A stretch of 64,000 nucleotides of DNA from Sphagnum compactum (lineage: Eukaryota > Bryophyta > Sphagnopsida > Sphagnales), in NCBI GenBank assembly GCA_965153455.1, contig OZ234493.1, forward strand, positions 6,748,213 through 6,812,212. Direction: 5' to 3'. Below, piece by piece: positions 25,201 through 37,900 of this stretch; the stretch's first letter is position 1; every line of letters starts with the position of its first letter. The translations under genes were made by a program, and so were the position numbers. The notes beneath the pieces are model-generated. The model made no database searches and was not told the DNA's origin. It saw only the letters and a list, made by a program, of their open reading frames with translations.

Positions 25201-26773
25201 ATGATGATTTAGAGTAGTTCTCTTTGAAATCTGATTTGTCGCAGACTTGACAAATAATATGCTCAAATGAGATAGTGGTGTGATGGCAGTGCACTGACCA
25301 CAATTTTTGTGATGTTGGTGATCAAATCAGAGAATATCCGAATTGTGCCGTAATGCTGGATCATGGCTAGTTGTGGATAATACTTATGAGTATGTGATCT
25401 CCCCTTAAGCCTTATTGCAGTTTCCATGTTGTAGGGGCTATCCCTCTGTCACCTTGGATTTGCATCAATTTTCTTTTTATTGATAGATCTTTGATGGTGC
25501 AAGAGATTTCAAGAGCATTGGCTGGTGTGATTGGAAATGAGGTTTTAATTATGCTGTAACTTGTTTGTTGTTGGGCCAGGTACTTCATGTATGATAATCA
25601 TAAGCATGTTTGTGTGGAAGGAGATCACGTGGTTAACATTTTCTCTTTCTCTAAAGCCTATGGCATGATGGGATGGAGGATTGGCTATGTAAGTCTTGTT
25701 CACCAACCCCTCTTTCTGAACAGAAAGCAATAGCACATCTTTCAATCACTCATCTCGGTACATTAAGTTGTCCTTGACTTCTGTGATATGATATCTTGCT
25801 GTTTAGGAGCTGGAAACGTCATTTCAGGAGTAGAAGCTGGCTAGAACTGTTTGTGTTTGGACTTGAACCTTCAAAGGGCTGTATGTTCGAGCTACAGAGC
25901 TTTCTGTTATGTAGTACTGCTGGGTTGGTAAGGTAGCTCCTTTTGAGGTGCTGAAACTCGAAATTGTGGAACGGACCAATGCTTGGAAGAGATGCTGAAA
26001 TCCACAACCTTCATTGACAGAATTGTCATTGGTTGGCTTCATTGTGGATGCAGTCACCCAACCTAATATCTTACCCATGAGAGGGGATGAGTATAGTCTA
26101 GCCATGGATTGTGCATTCTTTGTCCTGACTGCCCTTGTCTGAGTGTTGCCTCAGGCATTGATTTTGCTTAAAATACATCAACAACCAGGGACTGTTAGGG
26201 ATAAAAGTGGATGTTGTGCAGGTCTTTGAGGCCAGATGATCCTGGACTTCTAGCTACTTGCAAAGTGGACTGAATGGCCATATATATCTAATTCATTCCT
26301 CTGGCTTGTTGTCTGTGCAGATTGCATATCCATCATCTGTTCATGGCTTTGGTGCACAATTACTCAAAGTGCAAGACAATATTGCCATTTGTGCATCAAT
26401 AATTGGCCAAAAGTTGGCTATAGCAGCACTACAAGTGAGTCGAGACTGGGTGTTTGAGAAGGTGAAAAAATTAGGAGATAATCGTGCTTTGGTTATTGAT
26501 GCCCTGCTGCCTCTTGGAGAGGAAGCTGTCAAGGGAGGGGAAGGAGCAATGTATTTTTGGGCTAGGCTACCGGAAGGTCTTTCTGATGATGTGGCAGTGG
26601 TTCATTGGCTTGTCAAGAGGCACGGCATCACTGTCATACCTGGCACTGCCAGTGGATGCCCTGGGTTTCTTCGTGTGTCCTATGGAGGTCTCACATTCAC
26701 AAATTGTCAGGCTGCTGCTGCACGACTTAAAGTAGGACTGCAAGAGCTTGTAAGTAAAGGTATGGTAGCCTGA
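22208..26773 (+). CDS. VAS1: VAS1/ISS1-type aminotransferase (class I/II PLP enzyme)
   Basis: Nine exons encode 397 residues, near the size of Arabidopsis VAS1/ISS1: 22208-22273, 23045-23092, 23492-23620, 24069-24128, 24555-24711, 25068-25180, 25331-25389, 25580-25688 and 26321-26773. Known VAS1 enzymes move the amino group of methionine to indole-3-pyruvate or phenylpyruvate, restraining auxin and ethylene precursors in the cytosol. Visible fold-type I marks are VVNPGNPTGTY, VVDNTYE with Asp207 for the pyridine nitrogen, the Schiff-base Lys236 in FSFSKAYGMMGW, and FLRVSYGG for carboxylate binding. Family blocks GIVYWQPPEEAL and YGADEGLPELR are present. All junctions are in phase. Intron 3 uses a GC donor at 23621. 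No targeting peptide is seen. The last exon is large and intronless (453 bases). Assignment to this clade is firm; exact substrate is inferred. Confidence 0.92.
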
Positions 26774-28433
26774 TTCATGAAGCAATTTCTTTCTGATGGG
26801 TTCCTTTCTGTGGAACCCATGAACCCATTGAGCTGATAAAACAGAAACTCCCTTATAAATTGGAGTTCTCAATCAGAATCTCACATTCACTTTCTTATCA
26901 ACTTATAATAAAGGACTAATAAAGTGAACAACTTTCTATGTGCAGTTTCCAGTTGTCTTTTCTTCTCGCATTCCTTTGGGCATGTAGTCCTTTGGTGAAT
27001 CTTTGAAACTAGCTTTACTCCCTCAAGTGCCGGTGCTAACCAACAGCCACCACTGCACCATCCATTGGTAGCCGGTCATGACTCAGCTGTGGACGAACCC
27101 CCCAACTGACTTGATGGCAGGTTTCGCCTTGGTAACCTATCCTGGAAAAATGAGTTCCATAGGTAAGTAAGCAGGTAGGTAGGACAATACACAGTCACTA
27201 ATTAAGTAGATTGCAGTAGATTAGTTAGTAATTAGGTTAGGGTGAGTGAGTTGTTTGTTGCTAGGGAGCTGGTACCCAATGGAAAAGTGTTTTGAGTCTA
27301 CCCACCATACATCTCACAGGGTCCCAGTGCCTTTGGGTTCATTTTGGCTTGCTCTAGTTGCTAGAAGCAGACACATTACCATGGATTGACCTAAACCTTC
27401 CAGCACTAACCATTTCAAAAGATTGGAAGAGATTCACCATTATGTGCAAAAGATTGTTTTCTGGCATTAAGACCATAACTAATTGTCTGTAAAATTAAAA
27501 TCCTTATTCAAAATCAAAACCTATGGCCAGCCAAATGCACATATTATCATGCAAAATTGTCTACTTGAGAGGAAAACTCAAGATGGGGGCAAAGGCCATA
27601 AATTAGAGCCACTGATTTGTAGCAACTTGTTAGAAACACTGAATTCGTGGTCATTCAGGAAACTCACCTTGAGTTCTCTCTCTGTGACCAAGGAAACATA
27701 TTGGAAACCTTTAAAAGTCCATAAACTTTCTTTTTTGCAGACATGTGCAATTGTAAAACTTTTTAATATAAACATGAGACACTCCATATCTTTAGAAAAG
27801 AATTCAACATTGGATGCTGTTCACATCAAAACACTCATATGTTATGTCATCCTATCAAACAGTCAAGACTACAGATAATGTTTTTTTTAAAAAAAAACTA
27901 TCTGTCTTCATTAAATAATATGAGGCAAACTCAAGAAACACTGATAGAGCACCTAGATAGGAGAGAAACTATGGAACATTGCCTCCTTCCTCCCTCACCT
28001 CTCCTATTACCTAATAACCAGAATGATCAAAGAATGAAAAGGAGTCACCATTTTCCATATTATCCCAACTGGAAAAAGAAAGAAAATACCTTTCCCTATT
28101 TTCTCTCAACCAAATTGGGCACAGGTCAAGTATGGTAGATTTCTATCCAGCAGAGACATCCTAAACGATGCAGCAAGTTAATCTTCTGCACCTGTCAACA
28201 AAAGTACATCCTCGTTTCTTCCATTGAAAGTGGGTGCAAAATATATATCACAAACCTCTGCAAAGCAACCCACCCCCTCCCCCCACTCTCAACCACACAG
28301 CACAATTGGAAAATTGTTGAGCACAAACCATCCTCCTTAGAGCATCTGAAAAGATGATCGAGGGAATGTAATACCAGTTCCTATGAAACAAAAATAGCAC
28401 AATGGCCTCTCACTCCCTCCAACAAGCTTGGAA
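26774..28433. other. Convergent intergenic region between the aminotransferase and TRM1 genes
   Basis: This holds the 3' UTRs of both genes. An AATAAA-like ATAATAAAGG occurs at about 26,905 downstream of the aminotransferase stop. No additional gene is supported. Confidence 0.5.
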
Positions 28434-31400
28434 TCAGTCATTGAGTTTCTGGCGCTTCACTTCATTGCCTTCCTCTGCACTGTCATTGGTTTCCTCAATC
28501 GGAGGTCTCCCTTCTGCACGAAGGGTTCCATTCACAAATTCAGCACCGTGGGACGCTATGTGCTTGCTGCTGAGATGACGCCCTGCCCTTGGCTTGGGAC
28601 CCCAAAACTCCTCAGGATTGGGTAAGAATCTGGCCACACCTGCTGCTAAGGCCCTGCTCATGGCTGCTGGCACTTTCTTGAAATTTGCCTACAAGAAATG
28701 ACAATCCAACAAGCACCCCATCAAGAGTCCGATTACATGTGATTGTAAAATGACAGGATATACTGCGCTGAAACATCATTTCAGCTTATCTATTTCTTGA
28801 GATGTGGTTGCAAAGGGATTGCTCTCCTCTGAGCATGGGCATGAATTCTTGAGTAGAAACAAATATGGGACAACTGCAGTCAATAAACCACTTATATGCA
28901 ACTGGCACTTCCTTGAAAATGACCTTGGAAGGAGAAAACATATGTTCCATGATCCACCTATGTGTAGCCGCAGTGGTCAGACCAATGAACAAGACAGAGG
29001 GGCCCACAACCATAAAACCAGAGCCCATATATGTGAAACTTCCCCAACAATTACCTGAATGCAAACAAGTTAACATGATCTGTCCACTGTTTTCAAAAAC
29101 AAATGCAGGGACAGAATGATTAGTAAATGCTGATAAAAATTGAACCACATAGGAACACATGACTTCTCTCAACGAAACTTTGCATTCAGACACACCTCAA
29201 TTTCTGGTGGTTTGCTCAAAATGACTCTGCCTGATGTCTCCCCACCATGATCTTTCACAGGATGATCCTTCACCTGCAACAAGAACAACCGTCCCTTTTA
29301 CAAAGTATCCATAGTTGGCATATGCACCACACAGAAATGAGTGCCAGATTTTAAGAAACCAAAACAAGGCAGATGAAACATACCCAGCAGCGCATGATGT
29401 CCCATAGGACTTCCATAGGTGCATCAGTCTTGAGGCCTAGAGGATTTGCATGAGAGCCTGAGATCCGATACCCAGCATTCACCACTGCAGACCGAAAAAG
29501 TGCAGATGATGGTGGTGTGCATTTAAGTGTAGCACTCATTGAATGAAGGCTAATGTACAAAGGTATATCAATGATCTCCTGCAACCCCAAAGAATCCAAC
29601 AGGGGTGTTAAAACTTTACTGCTTCTCTAAAGAAGCCTACAATGTTGAGTTATATGATTCACAATAGCATTAAGCTTGCAACTGGTTGTCATTCAATCTG
29701 GAATGGCCAAGAGGAGAACAGCAAGGAAACAACTTATTCACATCTCTTCTTTGGTGTACAAATGAATCACCAGAGATTTGCATCCTAATAAAACCAACCT
29801 CTGACACAGCGGTAAGAATACTGTGCACTTTCCCAAAAGCAGGATATCGCATCTTCATTGATGAAACACTTGACAGCATGGATGCAATCCATTCTGAGTT
29901 GTGAATAGGAGCAGACCACATTGGCCCCCCCATGTTGTGATGCTTTCCACACTGCTTGCAATCTGGAGATATGACTGGTCCAGTTCCAGGTAAATAGCGA
30001 ACACTGCCTTGCCTTGATGCGATGCGGCCAACTGGCTGCAGATGGAAAGAATCACAGCCTACACACTGATAGACATAACATAGCTTGCTTGGGGTCTCCT
30101 TAATGGTACTTGCAGACCTACACCCGGTCACCAATACCGATAGAAATCTTTCACACATCACTGTACTGGTATGCATTCTCTGCCGACTTACTCTCACACA
30201 AGTTCTCATCAAGGACAATTCAATGCATTAAAGATCTATCTCTCACATTAATGTCTACTGTTGAACAAACAGAGCATTACATCCAGATAGTGTCATAAGT
30301 ACACTACATGATCATAAAAATTGGACAAGGATTGAAAGATAAGAACTGACCTTCAGTGTTAATGCAGCTTTCATGAGAATGTAGAGGGGAAAAGGGGGAG
30401 TTAGGTGCAAACTTGAAACCTACTTGTGCAGATTTGCATTTAAAAACTGTGATGGAGAGTCTGAAAACCGTACGTGTAAATGCGCACAAAGACTCGCACA
30501 TAGAAGTCAACAGAAAGTGAAAGCACTGGCACTATGTAGCGCTTGTAACGGTTGGCATGACTCTGCATCCGTCAAACAGAACATCATTTGTTTGCTATCC
30601 TCTTCTTCAAATCCAAACAACAGAGGAGAGAATAAGGGAAGGCAGAAAGGAAAATAAGACAATTCACCTCAATGCTAGCAAGCAGAATGCGCAGAGCCAT
30701 TTCATGACAGTACTTTCCTCGCAGAGGATAGGCCCCATACCTACACATGTACAATAGGCTGTGTCAAGGTAACTGGAGTACTTGCTTAGACAATCCCTAA
30801 TCCCTTCATGAGGTGAGACAAAAGTAATGTGAATCCAAATGAGTGCGCATATGTAATTGCAGATTTGCAGATACTGCCTACTACAACTTGTGAAGCTGTG
30901 CCAAATCCTGTCATGTATTGTTTTTCTCTCCATCTTCAGTTACTCATGTCCATTCCATTCCACACATACTCCATTGTTGAAGGATTCGTCTCACATATTT
31001 GACAAACAGCAACAAACAAAATGCAGACATACTTGGAATAACAAACTTCTCCATTGTTCCCACAAAGGACAGCCATGTCAGTCGCTGTACACATAAGTAG
31101 GCCTCCCTCTGTGATGGACTGTACAGCAGAGTCCAAAAATACTGATGGTGACCCATATGGATCTAAGTCAACCTGAAAAGGAAAACCAAGTTTTATCTTA
31201 GTAACATCCAATGTGAACAAACACCATACAACATTGCCCCAGAACACTGCAGGATTTACACCTGAGAACAAAGGGTTGGATTTCATTCAGTTGGTTATGA
31301 CCAACTTCCATGTTACAGATGAGGACCCTGTCACCAGACACAATGAACTGGTCATAACTTAAGGAGACAGAGCAATTCACTTTGAAATGGTACTCACCAC

Positions 31401-33072
31401 ATCAAACTCCTTCTCATGGGAGAGCATATAAATGCGGGAATCAGCATGGTGAGCTGTAAGCTTAGCCATGGCCACCTTGCCATTTAACCGTATGTTACGC
31501 TCACATGCCTCCACTGCAACTGCAAAAAACCCAGGTTCGAATACTTCTGTTTAAATCCTTAAAAAAATCACTTTTGTTTGAAGCACAGAACAGGTATAAA
31601 TCAGATTCACACCTCAGTTGAAACTGCCACTGCAACTTTCCTGTTAGATTCTGGGGCTTCAAGTTTTTGGAATTGGGAATGGTTTGATGTACCATGGACA
31701 CTGAGGGAGAAAAGGTAGGACAGAGTCAGGGGGTTAACCTTTATCATTATCACACGCCACTACTGAACCAACCTCTGCAACTTCTTTGGCATACCGTAAA
31801 GCCCGCAATCCTGATGCCGCCAATGCCTTCAGATAGAAACAAAGATCATGAACATCACCCAGTTTCTGGGTCTGTATAGAAACAAAGATTATGGTACAGG
31901 ATTCATTTTAAGTACATCTAACCTCAAACCCCTGTATTTGTAGCCTAGAACAGAGCTGAAGATGGTATCCAAGATTTGGTGAGATAGGAAGAGTGCAGTA
32001 CATTAACATACCTCAAGGACATGAAGAGGTTTTGCTTCAGGGTTTCCAAGTAAAGGGTCATTAACCACAGCAGTGATAGGGCTTTCTTTTGTGATCTGAA
32101 CCCCAGTTGTCTCCACATCCTCTGCCACAGTTTCAAGTGGTAGGTCTTCTTCTGGAGGGAGAGCCTCATGTTCAGAGGATAAATGCTCCAAATGATTTGT
32201 TTCACTTGGTGAAATTGTTGAGGGATTTTCAGTTTCAAGATATCCATTGCAGCGCTCATTCTGTCTGCTTGATTCCTTCCGGTTGCCATAAGAAGCAACC
32301 TTTTTTGTCAAAAGACTTTCATGTTCCTGCTGGCGCTTGGCAGCGAATGCTCGCAGGACTGCTATAGAGAGGTCCCTGTTCACTATCTGTCAAGAAAAAT
32401 TGTGCTCAGATTTGGAGAATATCTCCAAAAATATTCCAGCACAATGCCATGCTGCTTGAAACTTGCTCAGGTTCCCCTAATCAAAGCTTTGAAGTATTCA
32501 TATTTCAAACTTACCTGGGCTTTGTTGTAGAAAACGTCGTTGCCATGTATTAAGATGTCTGCCTCTCCTTCTCGAAGAATAGTGGGTTCTGCAGTGTTTG
32601 CATACTCTCTGGCTGCAGCTTCTTTCTTTTTCCCAACTCTGTGAGGCTTTCTGGGCATATCTTCAGTGGCACCAGCCATAGCTGGCCCCTTGCACGGGGT
32701 GCCACCTGGCAGAGATTGGGAAGGCAAAAGAAAGAAAGACCCTAGGAGGGCAGCTGTGGTAAGTGGAGAGAGGCCAAGAGATGATGAGCAGGTCTGATGA
32801 GACAGACTGAATGAGAGGGGTGAGTGTGAAAGGACCTCACTAACAGTATTGTTTCTGATGAAAACTGAGTGTGAAGAATGAGATGCAGCCCCAAATTTCT
32901 CACAGATGATAATCACCAACTGAGACAAAAAGGATGAGATGGACAAACTTGGAGATGCTTCAACAAAAGAGCTTCTTACTATCCAACTCTCATTAATCCG
33001 AGAAGAAGTCACAATTTTTTTAGCAAGATGCAAAAAGCTTAGCTTCATCCAGCACGTATTCCAATGAAACAA
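28434..33072 (-). CDS. TRM1: tRNA (guanine-26-N2)-dimethyltransferase, TRM1 type
   Basis: Eleven minus-strand exons encode 763 residues: 33072-32515, 32386-32012, 31826-31739, 31519-31398, 31172-31033, 30740-30668, 30562-30474, 30117-29799, 29578-29384, 29273-29196 and 28688-28434. TRM1 uses S-adenosylmethionine to dimethylate G26 of tRNAs. Diagnostic blocks run in order: [31 protein letters not shown], the SAM-binding [13 protein letters not shown] with [38 protein letters not shown], the cysteine motif [14 protein letters not shown] ... [18 protein letters not shown], and [18 protein letters not shown]. All junctions are in phase. The first 131 residues are Ser-rich and precede an internal Met132 (32679) that would give a normal cytosolic/nuclear form. 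The longer form may be organelle-targeted, as yeast Trm1 uses two starts; that is inference. Confidence 0.93.
32677..32679 (-). promoter_or_regulatory. Alternative internal start codon of TRM1
   Basis: The ATG of [18 protein letters not shown] sits 131 codons into the long frame, immediately before the conserved enzyme. Initiation here would remove the Ser-rich presequence and leave a basic, nuclear-localisation-like [11 protein letters not shown] segment. Confidence 0.5.
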
Positions 33073-33416
33073 AACCTAACTCTAACCTTATAACCAGCAC
33101 ATGCAATCTGCAAATCTCTGAGTGCATGCATCAACTGGAACTCCCAACCCAAAGAATTTATCATATACCAAATTCAGAAAGCTCTCTATATTGAACAACA
33201 ATTAAACAAAATCAAAGACCCACAAGAAAAAAACGCTTCCAGCAACAACCCTAAATACCAGATGAAAAGGGAAAATCAGACTTGGAAACTAGAGACTCTG
33301 CAGATCAATCAGAATAAGAAGAGAAAACTGTCGAGCAAAACCTTCATCAGTAGTGTAAGAAGGTTGAACCCCAAACAAGGTAGATGCACACATGAACAGA
33401 AAACTCAAGCTCAAAC

Positions 33417-33440
33417 CCCTAACCCTAACCCTAACCCTAA
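33417..33440 (+). repeat. Four perfect CCCTAA telomere-like hexamers
   Basis: Four adjacent CCCTAA units (TTAGGG on the other strand) lie about 345 bases upstream of the TRM1 start. This is the six-base form, not the CCCTAAA seven-base unit usual in plants. Confidence 0.85.
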
Positions 33441-34110
33441 CAGTCCCTGTCGACTTCTTGCCGATTTAGCTTCAAAGGCTCAAAATTCCAAGGAGGGAGA
33501 GGGAGAAACGTATAACCAGAGAGCGGATGAGAAACAAGCGAGGAGGGGAGAGAGATTGAGTGTATTAGTGTGCGTGTGTGTGGATGTCTGTGTGTTTTTC
33601 GGGTACCTGACAGCTCACGGACCGAGTGACAAAAATCGGGTGGTGTCACACTAGAGAAAATCCAGCGAGCGTGAGCAACAAGATTGTCTCGAAGCTGTTG
33701 AAGCTGTCTCGGAGACTCAAAAGCCGCCCCCAAACATAGCAGGACGACAAGATGGTAGAAAACTACCTAAGAAAGCCAGTACAAAAGGGAACCAACAGAG
33801 TCGCAGATACAAACCCAAGAACGGGCAAACACATAATAAGGTTTCGAAATTCAACGAACTACTTACATGCAAACCACGCGTGTCTATGCACACAAGCCCA
33901 AAATCGACAAAGCTCGAAATTTGGGGAAGAAGACGCAGATTCCTCCCTGCAATGCAACGACGACGACGCCGCCGCGGCGCCAGAATCTTCATCTTCTGTT
34001 CATGGATGAAAACCTCTGATCTATCCAGACGATAATCATCCACGCGGGCTGTTCTTTTGACCTTGTATTTTGCAGATTTCTAGAGCAACTTTTCAAACAG
34101 AGAAAATGCT

Positions 34111-34136
34111 AAAAAAAATTAATTAATTAATTAATT
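34111..34136. repeat. (AATT)n microsatellite
   Basis: About five tandem TTAA/AATT units. Confidence 0.8.
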
Positions 34137-34912
34137 GTTGGGGGTATTTACCAAAGGATGATGTTAATCAAAGTTAACTTTGTGGGTGTTAATGCCATGC
34201 CATACATGGCATTGGCACGATTCTACATTACATGCCCCACATGCCCAATCGAACTTTGCAAGTGTCAATGTGTCATAATAATAATCCCCAAAATAGTGAA
34301 ATGAAATTTTGTGAAAATATGAAGTTGACATGTTGAAAATCATCATAATTATCATAAGCTACACCCTGAATAATTTCACTACTCATATCACAATATCATG
34401 ACTCCATGGCTACAATAAATCCGACATGTCAATGATACAACACAATAATTCTTAGAAGGTTTTGTTGTGACAGTTCCCACAAAACCAAAAACCTTTTAGG
34501 AATTTAGTGCAGGCATAACCTTATTTAGTCTCGCTCATAATGTATCCCCCTGCACTAAACATATCACACACAATTCATAAATTTGTTAACTGGGGTAGTA
34601 CTATTATACTTCCCAGAACTAAAATCAAACTTGATTAAAAAAAATGACCTAACAAAATCCATGATACATAAAGTTTAGTCAGGTCATATAGCACAATTTT
34701 CCAGGACAAAAGCAAATACGTTTGATACTTAAACGAGCCCCTGAGAAAGACTCTCTACAGGGCATCCAAATGCGCACCAGTCTTGTGCATATCAAGATAA
34801 GACTCCTGGAAACCTTTAGCTGGGTCAATTAAGAATATGACCCAGAACTCGTTTACAATTAAAAGCATCACCACTGAAGTAGACAAGTTTTTCAAATTGC
34901 TATGGTACAAAC

Positions 34913-37900
34913 TTATGAGATGCCTGCGGGTGCTTCAATGGCCGTACTTGAGGCAGTTCCAGTCGCTCCATTGAGAACTGTTACAGCTCCCTCAGAGTCA
35001 ATGTCAATGATAGCAGAGTCACCTTCCTTGATCTCTCCAGCAAGCATACGTTCCGCCATGCTGTCCTCCAACAACCTCATAATGGCCCGCCGCAATGGTC
35101 GGGCACCATAACTGGGACTGTAGCCCTCATCCACTACCCGATCCCTGAACCTCTCAGTAACCTGCCAAAGCACAGTCCAAGTTGTTAATACAATTCTTCA
35201 GTCACATCTCTCAAATCAACTGAAAAGTTAGCTGAAGGCCTAGAGTAGCAATCACCCCCTATGCACTGAGCTATTGAATATGAATACTGTTCTGTCAACC
35301 ATTTAACATGCCCTATCAGGACGGGTGTGGCACCTGCAAATTGATCTCCTTTTTCTTCAGCCGCTCAAAAACTTCCTTCAACATTATATCTGCAATCTCT
35401 TTGACCTCCAATTTAGTCAGCTGACGGAAAACAATAATTTCATCCAGCCGATTTAAAAACTCAGGTCTGAAATACTGCTTCAGCTCCTCATTGACCAGGC
35501 TTTTTATGCGGTTGTAGCTGGAATCTTTCTCGCCATAGTCTAATTGAAACCCAATTCCACCACCACCCTTCTCAATAACACTGCTTCCAACATTGGATGT
35601 CATGATCAGTAAAGTGTTTTTGAAATCAACTGTCCGTCCTTTACTATCCGTCAACCGACCATCCTCCAGAATTTGAAGCATCATGTTAAAAACATCTGGA
35701 TGAGCCTTCTCAATCTCATCAAAAAGCACAACTGTGTATGGTCGTCGACGAACAGCTTCAGTCAACTGACCACCCTCACTGTAACCCACATATCCAGGAG
35801 GGGACCCAATGAGCTTCGACACTGTATGCCGCTCCATGAACTCACTCATGTCAAGACGGATCATCGCTTCCTGTGACCCAAAATAGTAGGAGGCAAGTGC
35901 CTTTGCAAGCTCTGATTTTCCAACACCTGTTGGGCCAGAGAATATGAAGCTAGCAATTGGGCGATTAGGGTTCTTCAACCCCACTCGGGCCCTTCGAATT
36001 GCCCGACTTATAGCTTTCACTGCCTCATCTTGACCAATTATCCTTTGGTGAAGTGTTTCCTCCATTTTAAGAAGGCGATCAGATTCATCAGTTGACACTT
36101 TCTCAACTGGAATCCCTGTCCATGCTGAAACAATGTGTTGAATGTCAGACTCCTCCACCACGGGGCCAGTATCCCCTGCCTCAGTTTCAGCCTTCAACTT
36201 CTCCTTTCCTTTCTCTGTAATTGTTGCAATTTGAGCCTTCAATTCCATTTCACGGTCTCGCAGTTCTCCAGCCTGGAAATTAGAGGAATACAATGAATGA
36301 ATAGATTAAAAGTTTACTGGACAGATGTATTAACAGAGCAAATTGTTTGCCTCATTTGTTCAAGTTTAAAGCAACAGAAGATTCTTGCCTTCTCAAAGTC
36401 TTGACCACGGACAGCTTCATTCTTCTCCTTGGTGATTCCTCGAAGCTCCTTGTCAAGTTCTCTTGCCTCCTCAGGCAGCTGCATAGAAACAGCCCAAAAA
36501 CAATGCAACCATTACAGACAGCCATTAATCCTTCCAGGAAGCCTTTACATATAACAGTCCACAGTATGATTTATGATCATGGAAAGTTTTCCCATCGCAA
36601 TTCTCACCTGAGCATGGCGCAGACGGACCCGAGATCCAGCCTCATCAATTAAATCAATGGCCTTGTCTGGCAAGAAGCGGTCACTGCATGCATTTCAACT
36701 GAACTTCAGTATCTTGAACCCAAGCACAGTTTCAAACTACAGGCACATTAGCAATCATAGCTAGGTGTCATAGCTGAGTGATCTAGGGCATCACCCCAAG
36801 AATGGAAGTGGCAACTCAGAAAATGGCAGGACCATTATTCCTGACAACAAGGGGCATAATATTGACAATCTGCAGCTGAATATTGAAAAATAGCTCAGCA
36901 GACTAAGAGTAATGTCCTCACACCTTCTGAAACAGAATGAAGCCAACAAAGGTCTTCGATCACACTACAAAAGAGTCACGTTATTTGTAGAGTAGGGTCA
37001 GACCTGATGTATTGGTAGGAGAGTTGTGCAGCTGCAACTAAAGCTTCATCAGTGTAACGCAACTTGTGATGGATCTCGTACCGCTCCCTCAATCCCTTGA
37101 GAATTTCAATTGTTTCGTCGACAGATGGCTCTGGAACAAGGACAGGCTGGAAACGCCGCTCCAGTGCTGGATCTTTCTCAATGTGCTTCCGGTACTCATC
37201 CAGTGTTGTAGCTCCAATACACTAATGGTGCAAACATGTCAAGAAGCATACCTCTAAAGCAAGTTCACATTAGTTTTGCTGAAGATGAAATTTGATCAAG
37301 ATTGGACTGTTGCATAAGGGCACTAACACCACATTTCCACTCCAAATTTGCTAGCTAAAGATAGCTTCTTCATCTTCTACAATCTACTGGCTGTGGAAGA
37401 ACATCTTGTTGTTACTTTGATTCACCTTGAACTGCATTGCCATAAAGTGAATGGCACAAAACACAGAGAATACAGAATTGGCTAAGAGAGTTGGATGGGT
37501 GTCACAAAACATCGAAGCAGACAAATCAACTATCCAGATGTTTGCTTAGCATGGGAAAGCTTGCTACCCTGGAAAATATCATAACCAAAGTTCCATCCAA
37601 ACTGGATGTATGAGAGCTGTCATTCGGATGGAAGTTCATTTTTATGGTGAAGTTAATTCTGTGCTGTCAAAAATATATTAGAAGTTGAAGACAGAAGTAA
37701 AAGCAATCATTCAAACCCCTACCTGAAGTTCACCTCGGGAAAGTGCAGGCTTGAGAATATTGGCAGCATCAATAGCACCCTCAGCTGCACCTGCCCCTAT
37801 CAGGGTATGCACCTCATCAATGACGAGAATGATATCATCTGCTTGTTTGATCTCCTCCATCAATTTTTTCAATCGCTCCTCAAACTCACCTCGGTACTTA

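Larger units (their letters stand above)
33073..34912. other. Region between TRM1 start and ClpC stop (both genes minus strand)
   Basis: This should contain the TRM1 promoter and leader and the ClpC 3' UTR. It holds four perfect CCCTAA units at 33417-33440 and an (AATT)n tract at 34111-34136. A 108-codon minus-strand frame at 33717-34043 has an Arg-rich start but no recognisable domain, and is treated as chance. Confidence 0.5.

Noticed and set aside
33717-34043. 108-codon minus-strand frame with an RRRRRR stretch upstream of TRM1
   Set aside because: No start context, partner exon or domain. The Arg run arises from a GAC/CGC trinucleotide stretch.
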